54,318 nt of DNA from Saprospiraceae bacterium (GTDB lineage Bacteria > Bacteroidota > Bacteroidia > Chitinophagales > Saprospiraceae), in assembly GCA_020629515.1 (NCBI GenBank), contig JAHDDE010000015.1:1-54318 (forward strand), read 5' to 3'. Position numbers and translations under genes: made by a program. The notes below the pieces were generated by a model. It saw only the letters and a list, made by a program, of their open reading frames with translations, was not told where the DNA came from and did not search any database. Shown one piece after another: positions 1 to 7,223 of the stretch (its first letter is position 1; every line of letters begins with the position of its first letter).

Positions 1-1380
1 TGTATGGTACCACAGGGATTTGGTGCCGGTGTAGGCAGAGTGGGAGACTTCTATGAGCAAGGCAACTGGTACCGTGGTGGGGCTGAGCAGATGCTCTTCT
101 TCGCATGGCTATATGGTGTAGAGCATGATAAGTTTAAACCAAGAATCCCTGCTGGAGCAACTCAAGAAGATCTTATAAGAATCTCCAGATTTTATGACTT
201 GGCTCCAGAGAATCCAAGAGTGGATATGTCTGAAGCCTTAGCGCACTTACCCCTCACGGATATCCTCCAAAACATCGGTGGAAAACGAGAAATCTACGAT
301 AAGATGATCACTCGTAAGCCCAATGACCCAGCATGGTATGAAGGGGGACTCTACCATGATGATATGGGATTTGGTGTGCCGAGTTTTTGGTTCGCCTCAT
401 GGTATGACGTATCGATCAGCCCTAACTTGGCATTGTTCAATCATGTCCGAAATAATATCGAGGATCCAGCTGTAGCTGATAATCAATACCTGGTTATCGC
501 TCCTACCTTGCATTGTGCGTATAAAAGAGCTAAGGAGCAGACTATTGTTGGAGAACGTAATATCGGAGATGCTCGACTCAACTATGACGAGCAGATCTAT
601 GCTTGGTTTGACCTTTGGCTGAAAGGGGTCGATAATGACTTCAAAGAATCAACTCCACGAGTACAGTACTATACCATGGGATCTAATGAGTGGCAATCTG
701 CCGATCAGTGGCCTCCTGAATCTGCAGAGATGGTGACCTATTATCTATCCAGTGATGATGGAGCGAACTCACTCTATGGTGATGGAACGCTCAGTATGAA
801 CCAGACTAACAGCTCTGGCAGTGATGATTATGTCTATGATCCTATGAATCCCGTGCCATCCTATGGCGGCAATGTATGCTGTACGGGTAATGCCGTGAAA
901 GGAGGAGCCTACGATCAGCAACACATGGAGACCCGTCAAGACATCTTAGTCTATACATCAGAACCATTGTCAGAAGGTATAGAAGTATCAGGATTTATAG
1001 AATCTACCCTGTATGTATCCAGTGATGCTAAGGATACGGACTATACCATTAAGCTGATCGATGTCTATCCCGACGGCACAGCCTATAACCTTGATGAGAC
1101 GATCCAGAGAGCTCGCTATCGAGAAGGCTATGACAAGGAAGTGATGATGACGGATGGAGAAGTCTATAAACTTAACTTGACTCCTATGTCCACCAGCAAC
1201 TATTTCGCAAAGGGGCATCGCATCCGAATCGAGATATCAAGTAGTAATTTCCCCAGATTCGCTCGCAACCTAAACACCGGTGGCAACAACTATGATGAAT
1301 CCGAAGGAGTCACAGCTCATAATGCGATACATCATGGTGGGACATATCCATCGAGGATATTGTTGCCTGTGGTTAGGTGA
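1..1380 (+). CDS. CocE/NonD family hydrolase, 3' part (5' end outside window)
   Basis: This is the C-terminal part of a serine hydrolase of the CocE/NonD (X-Pro dipeptidyl-peptidase S15-like) family, which usually hydrolyses esters or acyl-peptide bonds. The frame is open from base 1, so the gene is cut by the window edge and the nucleophile Ser lies upstream. Visible are the remaining alpha/beta-hydrolase part with a SWYD segment (candidate catalytic Asp), an APTLHC segment (candidate catalytic His), and then a C-terminal jelly-roll domain from about residue 215 with the family features '[20 protein letters not shown]' and '[16 protein letters not shown]'. The family is certain; the substrate cannot be told. 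The Met at base 4 is probably internal, not the start. No terminator is clear after the stop. Confidence 0.88.
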   Translation, partial: CMVPQGFGAGVGRVGDFYEQGNWYRGGAEQMLFFAWLYGVEHDKFKPRIPAGATQEDLIRISRFYDLAPENPRVDMSEALAHLPLTDILQNIGGKREIYDKMITRKPNDPAWYEGGLYHDDMGFGVPSFWFASWYDVSISPNLALFNHVRNNIEDPAVADNQYLVIAPTLHCAYKRAKEQTIVGERNIGDARLNYDEQIYAWFDLWLKGVDNDFKESTPRVQYYTMGSNEWQSADQWPPESAEMVTYYLSSDDGANSLYGDGTLSMNQTNSSGSDDYVYDPMNPVPSYGGNVCCTGNAVKGGAYDQQHMETRQDILVYTSEPLSEGIEVSGFIESTLYVSSDAKDTDYTIKLIDVYPDGTAYNLDETIQRARYREGYDKEVMMTDGEVYKLNLTPMSTSNYFAKGHRIRIEISSSNFPRFARNLNTGGNNYDESEGVTAHNAIHHGGTYPSRILLPVVR

Positions 1381-1399
1381 TTTAGTTGACCAGATGTCT

Positions 1400-1522
1400 C
1401 TATAGTCCTGTGATTTCGAGTTTTCCCTCGATATCCAAGGTTACATCGGTCGTTACGTCAATCAGTTTTGCATAACCGATCATCCCTTGTGGATCTTCTT
1501 CAAAAACTTTTTCAAAATCCAT
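1400..1522 (-). other. Short minus-strand open frame, possible gene remnant
   Basis: The gap between the hydrolase and the next gene contains a 40-codon minus-strand frame starting at an ATG (1522) and ending with TAG (1400-1402). The frame is open for 16 further codons, up to a stop at 1571-1573. The translation has protein-like composition, ending TTDVTLDIEGKLEITGL, and could be the tail of a decayed larger protein or a chance frame. I recognise no family. No promoter or terminator is evident. Confidence 0.18.
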
Positions 1523-1618
1523 CGAAGAATCCTCTAACCCAAATGGGTAATTAACGCTTGCCTGAGATTTTTATCCGAAGTCAATCTTCTTCATTATTTT
1601 AGATCAACTAACTAAACA

Positions 1619-2044
1619 ATGTCAAAAATGAATTACACTAAAACTATCATGTCCGTCATCGGCGGAGGTATAGCACTATTCTTAGCGGGATGGTTGATAT
1701 GGGGCTTCTTATTAATGAATATTCAGGCTCCATATCGGACTACTGTAGAGGGGATTGCTAAGCCCGAACCAGATATTCTCTTAATCTTTATCAGCTGCAT
1801 AGCGGCTGCGGGTCTATTGACTTTAGTATTTCAGCGATGGGCTGGAATAAAAACTCTAATTACTGGAGCGAAAGCTGGCGCTATGATAATGGTACTTTAT
1901 GGAATCGCTGCAGACTTAGCTGTAGTAGCTGAATTCAACATTTTAGAAATGCCATACATCTATATTAATGTGATAGGTTACTTAATATGGGGAGCCCTCG
2001 GTGGAGCTATTATAGGATGGATATTAGGAAGAGGAGAAGCCTGA
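1619..2044 (+). CDS. Small integral membrane protein, unknown function
   Basis: A 141-residue protein I do not recognise. It has four hydrophobic segments that look like membrane helices: about residues 11-33 (GGGIALFLAGWLIWGFLL), 52-70, 84-106 and 116-137 (VIGYLIWGALGGAIIGWILG). The last contains small-residue GxxxG-like packing motifs. There is no cleavable signal peptide. The ATG at 1619 is the first in frame and a second Met follows at codon 4. The gene stands alone between a degenerate gap and a strong terminator, so it is probably monocistronic. Confidence 0.7.
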   Translation: MSKMNYTKTIMSVIGGGIALFLAGWLIWGFLLMNIQAPYRTTVEGIAKPEPDILLIFISCIAAAGLLTLVFQRWAGIKTLITGAKAGAMIMVLYGIAADLAVVAEFNILEMPYIYINVIGYLIWGALGGAIIGWILGRGEA

Positions 2045-2061
2045 TCATTAATACTAATTTT

Positions 2062-2100
2062 AAAAAAAAAGGATATCTAAGACTTAGATGTCCTTTTTTT
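2062..2100 (+). terminator. Rho-independent terminator after the small membrane protein
   Basis: An A-tract, then an imperfect hairpin (AAGGATATCTAAG / CTTAGATGTCCTT, one mismatch) and a T7 tract. It lies 18 bases after the stop of the membrane-protein gene. The A-tract on the left makes it usable in both directions, but no minus-strand gene ends here. Confidence 0.85.
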
Positions 2101-2141
2101 ATTGCTGATTATATAATTTCAAGCGTTCAAAATAATTTCAA

Positions 2142-3029
2142 ATGATTTTTCAGAGTGAGGAGGCACAAGATGCCGTAGCAGATATTCTAACCAGTAATGA
2201 ACTTCCGAGTATAGATGTAATGTCTAAGTATGGACAAAAGGCAGTTGACTGGGCAATGGATTTCGCTCCACGACTCCTATTGGCGGTTATAATTTTGATG
2301 ATAGGTCTTTGGTTGGTCAAAAAGATTATGAGCCTATTTCAAACCATATTAAATAAAGCCAATCTTGCTCCGGAGTTAGCAGGATTCTTTATGTCTATTG
2401 CTTCCTTAGCACTGAAGTTTGTAGTCATTCTCATCGCCGCAGGCACATTAGGTTTCCAAGTATCTTCCTTATTAGGGGTACTAGCAGGTGTTGTTTTTGC
2501 TATAGGTTTAGCACTTCAAGGGTTTTTGGGCAACTTTGCTTCAGGCATTACAATTGTCTTTTTCAAACCCTATAAAGTGGGAGATTGGGTGATGGTTTCA
2601 GAAATGTTTGGAAAGGTGGAAAGCATTCAAATATTTAATACAATCCTAATTACACCTGGAGAAAAAACTTTGATCATCCCAAACGGACAAGTCACAGATA
2701 ATATAATTACGAACTTTTCTACTAAGGGTAGGATGCGCCTTGAACTTAATGTTACTATGCCATATGCCGAGAGCTTTCCTAAGGTCAAAGAGGTCATAAC
2801 TAATGCTCTTAAAGATTTTCCTCTTATTATGGAGGACCCTAAACCTCTCATTGGAATCGAAAGTTTTGATACTCATAATATTATCGTCAGTGTGCGACCA
2901 TATATACATCCAGATAATTATTGGGACGCCACATTTGAAGCTTTGAGTAGGATCAAACGTGCTTTTAATGATCATGGCATTGAGGTAGCATACTCAGAAG
3001 GAATCGAATTAGGAAAAATAGGAGATTAA
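2142..3029 (+). CDS. mscS: Small-conductance mechanosensitive channel, MscS family
   Basis: A 295-residue MscS-type channel that releases solutes on hypo-osmotic shock from the inner membrane. Three membrane helices are seen: about residues 43-64, 81-103 and the pore-lining TM3 at about 108-136. TM3 has the glycine/alanine-rich pattern AIGLALQGFLGNFASG followed by the hallmark GITIVFFKPYKVGDWV. The beta domain continues with TILITPGEKTLIIPNGQV, and the C-terminal alpha/beta domain ends at 295. The length matches E. coli MscS (286). It follows a terminator and is itself followed by a strong bidirectional terminator, so it is probably its own transcription unit. Confidence 0.95.
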   Translation: MIFQSEEAQDAVADILTSNELPSIDVMSKYGQKAVDWAMDFAPRLLLAVIILMIGLWLVKKIMSLFQTILNKANLAPELAGFFMSIASLALKFVVILIAAGTLGFQVSSLLGVLAGVVFAIGLALQGFLGNFASGITIVFFKPYKVGDWVMVSEMFGKVESIQIFNTILITPGEKTLIIPNGQVTDNIITNFSTKGRMRLELNVTMPYAESFPKVKEVITNALKDFPLIMEDPKPLIGIESFDTHNIIVSVRPYIHPDNYWDATFEALSRIKRAFNDHGIEVAYSEGIELGKIGD

Positions 3030-3040
3030 ACAAAAGCAAA

Positions 3041-3075
3041 GAGGCCAGATACTTTTATCTGGCCTCTTGTTTCTT
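3041..3075. terminator. Bidirectional terminator, copy A
   Basis: A perfect 10-bp stem (GAGGCCAGAT / ATCTGGCCTC, 6-base loop) with a T-rich right flank and an A-rich left flank. It closes mscS on the plus strand and the T9SS-protein gene on the minus strand. The hairpin is inside the 954-bp duplicated tract and recurs at 4775-4809. Two smaller hairpins (CGGTT-cccc-AACCG near 3080 and AGAGC-ttagt-GCTCT near 3120) lie between it and the minus-strand stop codon. Confidence 0.88.
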
Positions 3076-3139
3076 ACTCGGTTCCCCAACCGAATACCAA
3101 TTGTTGACTATAATTCTTGTAGAGCTTAGTGCTCTTATA

Positions 3140-3961
3140 TTATTCTGTTATCAAAATCTGTTCCGCAAAACTCTGATCTCCATGCTGTATCACAAATACA
3201 TAACTGCCACTTGTGAAATTTTGTACATCAATTACCGTCTCGCCAGCTTCTAATGAAGTCTCTTTTACCACTGAACCGCTCATGTTAATTACACTCAATA
3301 TCGCCCCTTCTTTCGGTTGTGTGATAACTGCATAGTTAGATGTAGGATTTGGACCAATCTTCACTTCATATTCTCCTTCTGATACTACATTCATCTCTAT
3401 ATCTTGCTCAAAGTTTCTTAAGTCAAATGCATTCATAGATACTATCTGATCTGATGATACCCACTCTGCTACCTCAACAAATGCCGTAGCATATCCCTCT
3501 GTTACTTCTTCCATCGCCCATACTATGTTGGCTCTCTTTTCGCTATTAACTATTTTAAACGTTGCTGTGTGTATTGTTGTCCAATCAGTTGTAATATCCA
3601 TTCCTCCCTGCTGTGTATCGTTCAATTGCACACTCATATTGATGAATCCCATATGGTCCTCAAAAGATAATATCCCCATCTCAACTTCATGTCCATCTGT
3701 GAACATTTGGTCTACATTGGGTGTACCATATTTACCTTCTGGAAGTTGACTCGTAACATCGATTAACTCTATTGATGAGTGATCGTAATATGCTCTGATA
3801 TTGTGGCTCGCTAAGTTGAAGTCATAAGTGCTCGCTCTCATATCTATGTTAACAAATAGAAGATCCCCCTCAACTCTGTTCTCTGTAAATCTTAATTCAA
3901 CATCATGTCCGAAAAGAGCCGCCGCCGCTATCGTAAGTATGAGTGTGATTAAATTTTTCAT
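3140..3961 (-). CDS. Secreted protein with cohesin-like domain and T9SS sorting domain, copy A
   Basis: A 273-residue exported protein. Residues 1-18 are a Sec signal peptide (MKNLITLILTIAAAALFGHD). Residues ~19-185 form a beta-rich region resembling cohesin-type modules (VNIDMRASTYDFNLASHNIRAYYDHSS). Residues ~200-273 match a type A T9SS C-terminal sorting domain: KIGPNPTSNYAVI, then GSYVFVIQHGDQSFAEQILITE. T9SS takes such proteins across the outer membrane and usually cleaves the tail. Apart from the tail I recognise no function. The gene is identical at DNA level to the one at 4874-5695, so the product is encoded twice. It is separated from the other copy by an IPTL-tail gene on the same strand. 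Confidence 0.85.
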   Translation of the reverse strand: MKNLITLILTIAAAALFGHDVELRFTENRVEGDLLFVNIDMRASTYDFNLASHNIRAYYDHSSIELIDVTSQLPEGKYGTPNVDQMFTDGHEVEMGILSFEDHMGFINMSVQLNDTQQGGMDITTDWTTIHTATFKIVNSEKRANIVWAMEEVTEGYATAFVEVAEWVSSDQIVSMNAFDLRNFEQDIEMNVVSEGEYEVKIGPNPTSNYAVITQPKEGAILSVINMSGSVVKETSLEAGETVIDVQNFTSGSYVFVIQHGDQSFAEQILITE

Positions 3962-3993
3962 GTCGTCGTTTTCTATAAGTTTATAAGATATTC

Positions 3994-4070
3994 ACTCCTA
4001 TGACGAATATAGAATTGCAATGACACATTTTATTTGTAGACAAATTGTAGATAATGACAAATAGGCGACA
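3994..4070 (-). promoter_or_regulatory. Upstream region of copy A with TTGTAGA direct repeats
   Basis: Just upstream of the exact repeat, the plus strand carries two direct repeats, TTTGTAGACAAATTGTAGA, followed by TAATGACAAAT. The same arrangement (TTTGTAGATAATTTGTAGATAATGACAAAT in two adjoining parts) occurs at the matching place upstream of copy B. The surrounding bases differ while this block is kept, so it is a candidate operator or promoter element for both genes. No perfect Bacteroidota promoter was found here. Confidence 0.4.
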
Positions 4071-4220
4071 TTAATAGCTCTCAGAGCCAATAAAATCGAC
4101 ATTTTGCCTAGTTATAGATACTATTTGATGCAAATTAATGTGCATTATCAATTCTCAATAAAATCAAATTTGTAGTTAATCTGTAGAGTTTGATGATAAA
4201 GGATATGAATTAATCCATCA

Positions 4221-4685
4221 TTACAATGATTGGTTGGCGAACAGATTTTGACGAGACCAAACTGACCCAATTATCAACAATACTAATGACATCAGAATAA
4301 GACCCCACTCTCCAACAGTAGGAATAGGCCGTGGGACTACATTGTAACAAACATTTGCCTGGCCTCCTGCAAGTGCGCCACTTGGTGCGCCACAAAAAAT
4401 ATTGTATATGCCTAATTCTGAAAAAGTCCAATTAAAATTATCTGCCATAAATGAACTATCTATCACTGGTGAGACATCAAAGTTGACAAAATTGATATTG
4501 TTATCACAGATAGGATTAGGCGCAGTAACATTTCGCGAAAATGAAATGGTAGTTCCTACATCGATGGTGATACAAGTTGGAGCTGGACCGCCTCCTATTG
4601 GAATAAGATTTACTTGAGCAGTAATATCATTAGTCGTATAGACTGCAAATAAAAAGCAAAATATGATGATATCAAGATTGATCAT
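4221..4685 (-). CDS. Secreted protein with IPTL-type C-terminal sorting tail
   Basis: A 154-residue protein. Residues ~1-24 are a signal peptide (IIIFCFLFAVYTTNDITAQ). Residues 25-118 form a small beta domain with four Cys and a GIYNIFCGAPSG segment, which recalls the C-terminal part of cupredoxins, though I see no complete copper-site set. Residues 121-128 read IPTVGEWG and are followed by a hydrophobic helix and a basic residue. This is the tripartite layout of IPTL-CTERM sorting tails, normally handled by an exosortase-like or rhombosortase-like enzyme. About 9 residues follow the basic residue, slightly more than usual. The gene lies between the two T9SS-protein copies on the same strand. 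Its cargo function is unknown. Confidence 0.75.
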   Translation of the reverse strand: MINLDIIIFCFLFAVYTTNDITAQVNLIPIGGGPAPTCITIDVGTTISFSRNVTAPNPICDNNINFVNFDVSPVIDSSFMADNFNWTFSELGIYNIFCGAPSGALAGGQANVCYNVVPRPIPTVGEWGLILMSLVLLIIGSVWSRQNLFANQSL

Positions 4686-4774
4686 GTGGCCTAGCTTTAA
4701 TACAAGCTATAGTAAACCAATACTATGCCTAAAAATGTTAAAATCTGAAGTTGGCCTGAACAGTTAAAAAAATA

Positions 4775-4809
4775 GAGGCCAGATACTTTTATCTGGCCTC
4801 TTGTTTCTT
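4775..4809. terminator. Bidirectional terminator, copy B
   Basis: Same 10-bp perfect hairpin as at 3041-3075, followed by the same T-rich flank. On the minus strand the left flank (read as TATTTTTTTAAC) provides the U-tract that ends the copy B transcript before the IPTL-tail gene. Confidence 0.85.
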
Positions 4810-4873
4810 ACTCGGTTCCCCAACCGAATACCAATTGTTGACTATAATTCTTGTAGAGCTTAGTGCTCTTATA

Positions 4874-5695
4874 TTATTCTGTTATCAAAATCTGTTCCGC
4901 AAAACTCTGATCTCCATGCTGTATCACAAATACATAACTGCCACTTGTGAAATTTTGTACATCAATTACCGTCTCGCCAGCTTCTAATGAAGTCTCTTTT
5001 ACCACTGAACCGCTCATGTTAATTACACTCAATATCGCCCCTTCTTTCGGTTGTGTGATAACTGCATAGTTAGATGTAGGATTTGGACCAATCTTCACTT
5101 CATATTCTCCTTCTGATACTACATTCATCTCTATATCTTGCTCAAAGTTTCTTAAGTCAAATGCATTCATAGATACTATCTGATCTGATGATACCCACTC
5201 TGCTACCTCAACAAATGCCGTAGCATATCCCTCTGTTACTTCTTCCATCGCCCATACTATGTTGGCTCTCTTTTCGCTATTAACTATTTTAAACGTTGCT
5301 GTGTGTATTGTTGTCCAATCAGTTGTAATATCCATTCCTCCCTGCTGTGTATCGTTCAATTGCACACTCATATTGATGAATCCCATATGGTCCTCAAAAG
5401 ATAATATCCCCATCTCAACTTCATGTCCATCTGTGAACATTTGGTCTACATTGGGTGTACCATATTTACCTTCTGGAAGTTGACTCGTAACATCGATTAA
5501 CTCTATTGATGAGTGATCGTAATATGCTCTGATATTGTGGCTCGCTAAGTTGAAGTCATAAGTGCTCGCTCTCATATCTATGTTAACAAATAGAAGATCC
5601 CCCTCAACTCTGTTCTCTGTAAATCTTAATTCAACATCATGTCCGAAAAGAGCCGCCGCCGCTATCGTAAGTATGAGTGTGATTAAATTTTTCAT
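4874..5695 (-). CDS. Secreted protein with cohesin-like domain and T9SS sorting domain, copy B
   Basis: Identical in all 273 residues, and as far as I can see in every base, to the gene at 3140-3961. It has the same signal peptide, beta-rich middle and type A T9SS sorting domain. Its leader diverges from copy A only about 32 bases upstream of the start codon, so the two copies may be driven by different promoters. Copy B is followed in its own direction by its terminator, the IPTL-tail gene and then copy A. The exact role is unknown; a cell-surface or secreted structural or adhesive protein is plausible for this domain type. Confidence 0.85.
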   Translation of the reverse strand: MKNLITLILTIAAAALFGHDVELRFTENRVEGDLLFVNIDMRASTYDFNLASHNIRAYYDHSSIELIDVTSQLPEGKYGTPNVDQMFTDGHEVEMGILSFEDHMGFINMSVQLNDTQQGGMDITTDWTTIHTATFKIVNSEKRANIVWAMEEVTEGYATAFVEVAEWVSSDQIVSMNAFDLRNFEQDIEMNVVSEGEYEVKIGPNPTSNYAVITQPKEGAILSVINMSGSVVKETSLEAGETVIDVQNFTSGSYVFVIQHGDQSFAEQILITE

Positions 5696-5727
5696 GTCGT
5701 CGTTTTCTATAAGTTTATAAGATATTC

Positions 5728-5802
5728 GCCTCTATGACGGACGTGAATTTTATGAACCACATTTTTTTGTAGATAATTTGTAGATAATGACAAATGGACG
5801 AC
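5728..5802 (-). promoter_or_regulatory. Upstream region of copy B with TTGTAGA direct repeats
   Basis: Homologous to 3994-4070 but clearly diverged. Kept in both are two TTGTAGA units about 12 bases apart, then TAATGACAAAT and GACGACA/GCGACA. Single related units (CTGTAGAT, near 5891) lie further upstream. It is a candidate regulatory block; no experimentally known motif is recognised. Confidence 0.4.
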
Positions 5803-5899
5803 AAAAAAGCCGTAAGACCCCTTAAGAATATGGCTCTTTGGGTCTGATTTATTTTAAATAATTTGAATTTATCTGCCGGTAAATTAAATTATCTGTAGA

Positions 5900-6448
5900 T
5901 CAATCGTCATTCTTTTTAAAATATTCAAGTCCAAGAGCCAATAACTTTTCTTGATTAACCAAAGGTATAGAATGTACATCTGGATGACTATCTATTGCTT
6001 GAGAGACACTTGACTCCTTCAATATATGAATCATAGGATAAGGAGATCTATTAGTATAGTTTCTCACATCAGCAATATCTAAATCAGCAAATTGATACTC
6101 AGGATGAAACGAAGCTAATTGGATCACTCCTTCCAATTCCAATTTTTTCAACTCTCTCTGACACAGGTCCAAAAAATCTAAATACTCTCTAAATTTTGAC
6201 AAACCTTTTGGAAATATAATCAAAGTAGTTTCGATATCTATGTTGTCATTTCCCTCTGTGAATGCATTGAACTCCTCTACTACTAAGTCTAATCTCATCA
6301 CCAAAGAATAAGAAGGGGATGCTAACACATATTTAATTGATCCCTCTTGAAAGGGATAGCTAGCAAAAGGGCACAGATCCAATCCTATGACTATGGATTC
6401 CACCCAATCTTTAGTACGACTGATTACATTAGATTGAACATTGGACAC
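5900..6448 (-). CDS. DUF1415 family protein
   Basis: A 182-residue cytoplasmic protein of the DUF1415 family. Family signatures are present in order: IGLDLCPFA (about 22-30), LASFHPEYQFAD (about 111-122) and NRSPYPMIHIL (about 133-143). The biochemical role of the family is unknown to me; the conserved Cys, His and acidic residues suggest a binding or catalytic site. The start ATG at 6448 lies only 3 bases after the stop of the upstream DUF1080 gene, so the two are an operon and probably translationally coupled. No clear terminator follows; a weak hairpin ending in T6 near 5810-5845 could serve. Confidence 0.88.
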   Translation of the reverse strand: MSNVQSNVISRTKDWVESIVIGLDLCPFASYPFQEGSIKYVLASPSYSLVMRLDLVVEEFNAFTEGNDNIDIETTLIIFPKGLSKFREYLDFLDLCQRELKKLELEGVIQLASFHPEYQFADLDIADVRNYTNRSPYPMIHILKESSVSQAIDSHPDVHSIPLVNQEKLLALGLEYFKKNDD

Positions 6449-6451
6449 ACA

Positions 6452-7057
6452 CTACAATTCTTTAATTCTCAAATTTCTCCAATATATCTTTATTCCTCCA
6501 CCACTATGTATCTGCAGAGCAATAGAGCCTTCAGCTTGTCCGATCTTACTATCTGATATCGTGATCATTTCTTCATTATTCAACCATGTAGTCACCTGAT
6601 CTCCTCTGGCTATGATTTTCATTGTATTCCAATCACCATATTTCAGCGCTTTGTCCTTTTCTGGGTCTGGCTGAATTAACCAACCTCTACCATATGATTC
6701 ATAGATACCCCCTGTATGATTGTTAGGAGGAGCCACTTCAGCCTGCCAACCAGTAATTTTAGTCCCTTCGATATGAGACCTGATAAACACACCACTATTG
6801 CCATCCGCTTCTTGCTTGAACTCAACGCTAAGTTCAAAATCTTTATAGCTCTTCTGAGTAGCCAAATATCCATACTCCGCATCCGGACCACTTTCTGAAA
6901 TAAGTAAGCCATCCTTAACGTACCATTTTTCAGTGCCATACTTTTCCCATCCATTAAGAGATTTGCCGTCGAAGATTGATTGATAAGAATTACAAGACAT
7001 CAAGCTGAGACTTATAAATAGGTATAATAGTGATCTCATAATTTTAATTTTTATCAT
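6452..7057 (-). CDS. DUF1080 (3-keto-disaccharide hydrolase-like) lipoprotein
   Basis: A 201-residue secreted lipoprotein. Residues 1-22 end in the lipobox LMSC with Cys22 as the lipid site. The remainder is a single concanavalin-like DUF1080 domain with the family opening SIFDGKSLNGWEKYG, then FELSVEFKQEADGNSGVFIRSH and a closing IYWRNLRIKEL. Family members include 3-keto-glycoside hydrolases that cleave oxidised sugars; activity here is inference. An alternative start seven codons in (MRSLLYL) would give a more compact signal peptide. First gene of a two-gene operon with DUF1415, divergent from the oxidoreductase operon at 7224 across a 166-base intergenic region with no perfect promoter. 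Confidence 0.9.
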   Translation of the reverse strand: MIKIKIMRSLLYLFISLSLMSCNSYQSIFDGKSLNGWEKYGTEKWYVKDGLLISESGPDAEYGYLATQKSYKDFELSVEFKQEADGNSGVFIRSHIEGTKITGWQAEVAPPNNHTGGIYESYGRGWLIQPDPEKDKALKYGDWNTMKIIARGDQVTTWLNNEEMITISDSKIGQAEGSIALQIHSGGGIKIYWRNLRIKEL

Positions 7058-7223
7058 TAACTATAGTCTAACTTAATGGATTCTTAAATCAATTGATTAG
7101 GCAATATAGTTCAATACTACTCCATACAATTTTTCATACAATCAGACTTAATATAAAACATCTCATTCTTTGCGTTCATAAATCTTTAATCTTAAATTCA
7201 ATGTAGTTCAATATCCATGTTGT

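Larger units (their letters stand above)
3040..3993. repeat. Long direct repeat, copy A (954 bp)
   Basis: This segment recurs at 4774-5727 in the same orientation, with a fixed offset of 1734 bases and no difference that I could find by eye. It contains the 273-residue minus-strand gene, its 3' UTR and terminator, and about 30 bases of 5' leader. The exact identity ends sharply, in the hairpin's left flank at one end and just upstream of the start codon at the other. Beyond 3993 the two copies remain recognisably similar but have clearly diverged. Confidence 0.95.
4774..5727. repeat. Long direct repeat, copy B (954 bp)
   Basis: Second copy of the segment at 3040-3993, in the same orientation. 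It includes the terminator hairpin, the 273-residue gene and a short leader. There are no transposase genes or terminal inverted repeats at the borders, so it looks like a gene duplication rather than a mobile element. Confidence 0.95.

Noticed and set aside
3040-5727. The 954-bp repeats as an insertion sequence or composite transposon.
   Set aside because: No transposase, no terminal inverted repeats and no target duplication; the repeated unit is a secreted-protein gene with its own terminator.
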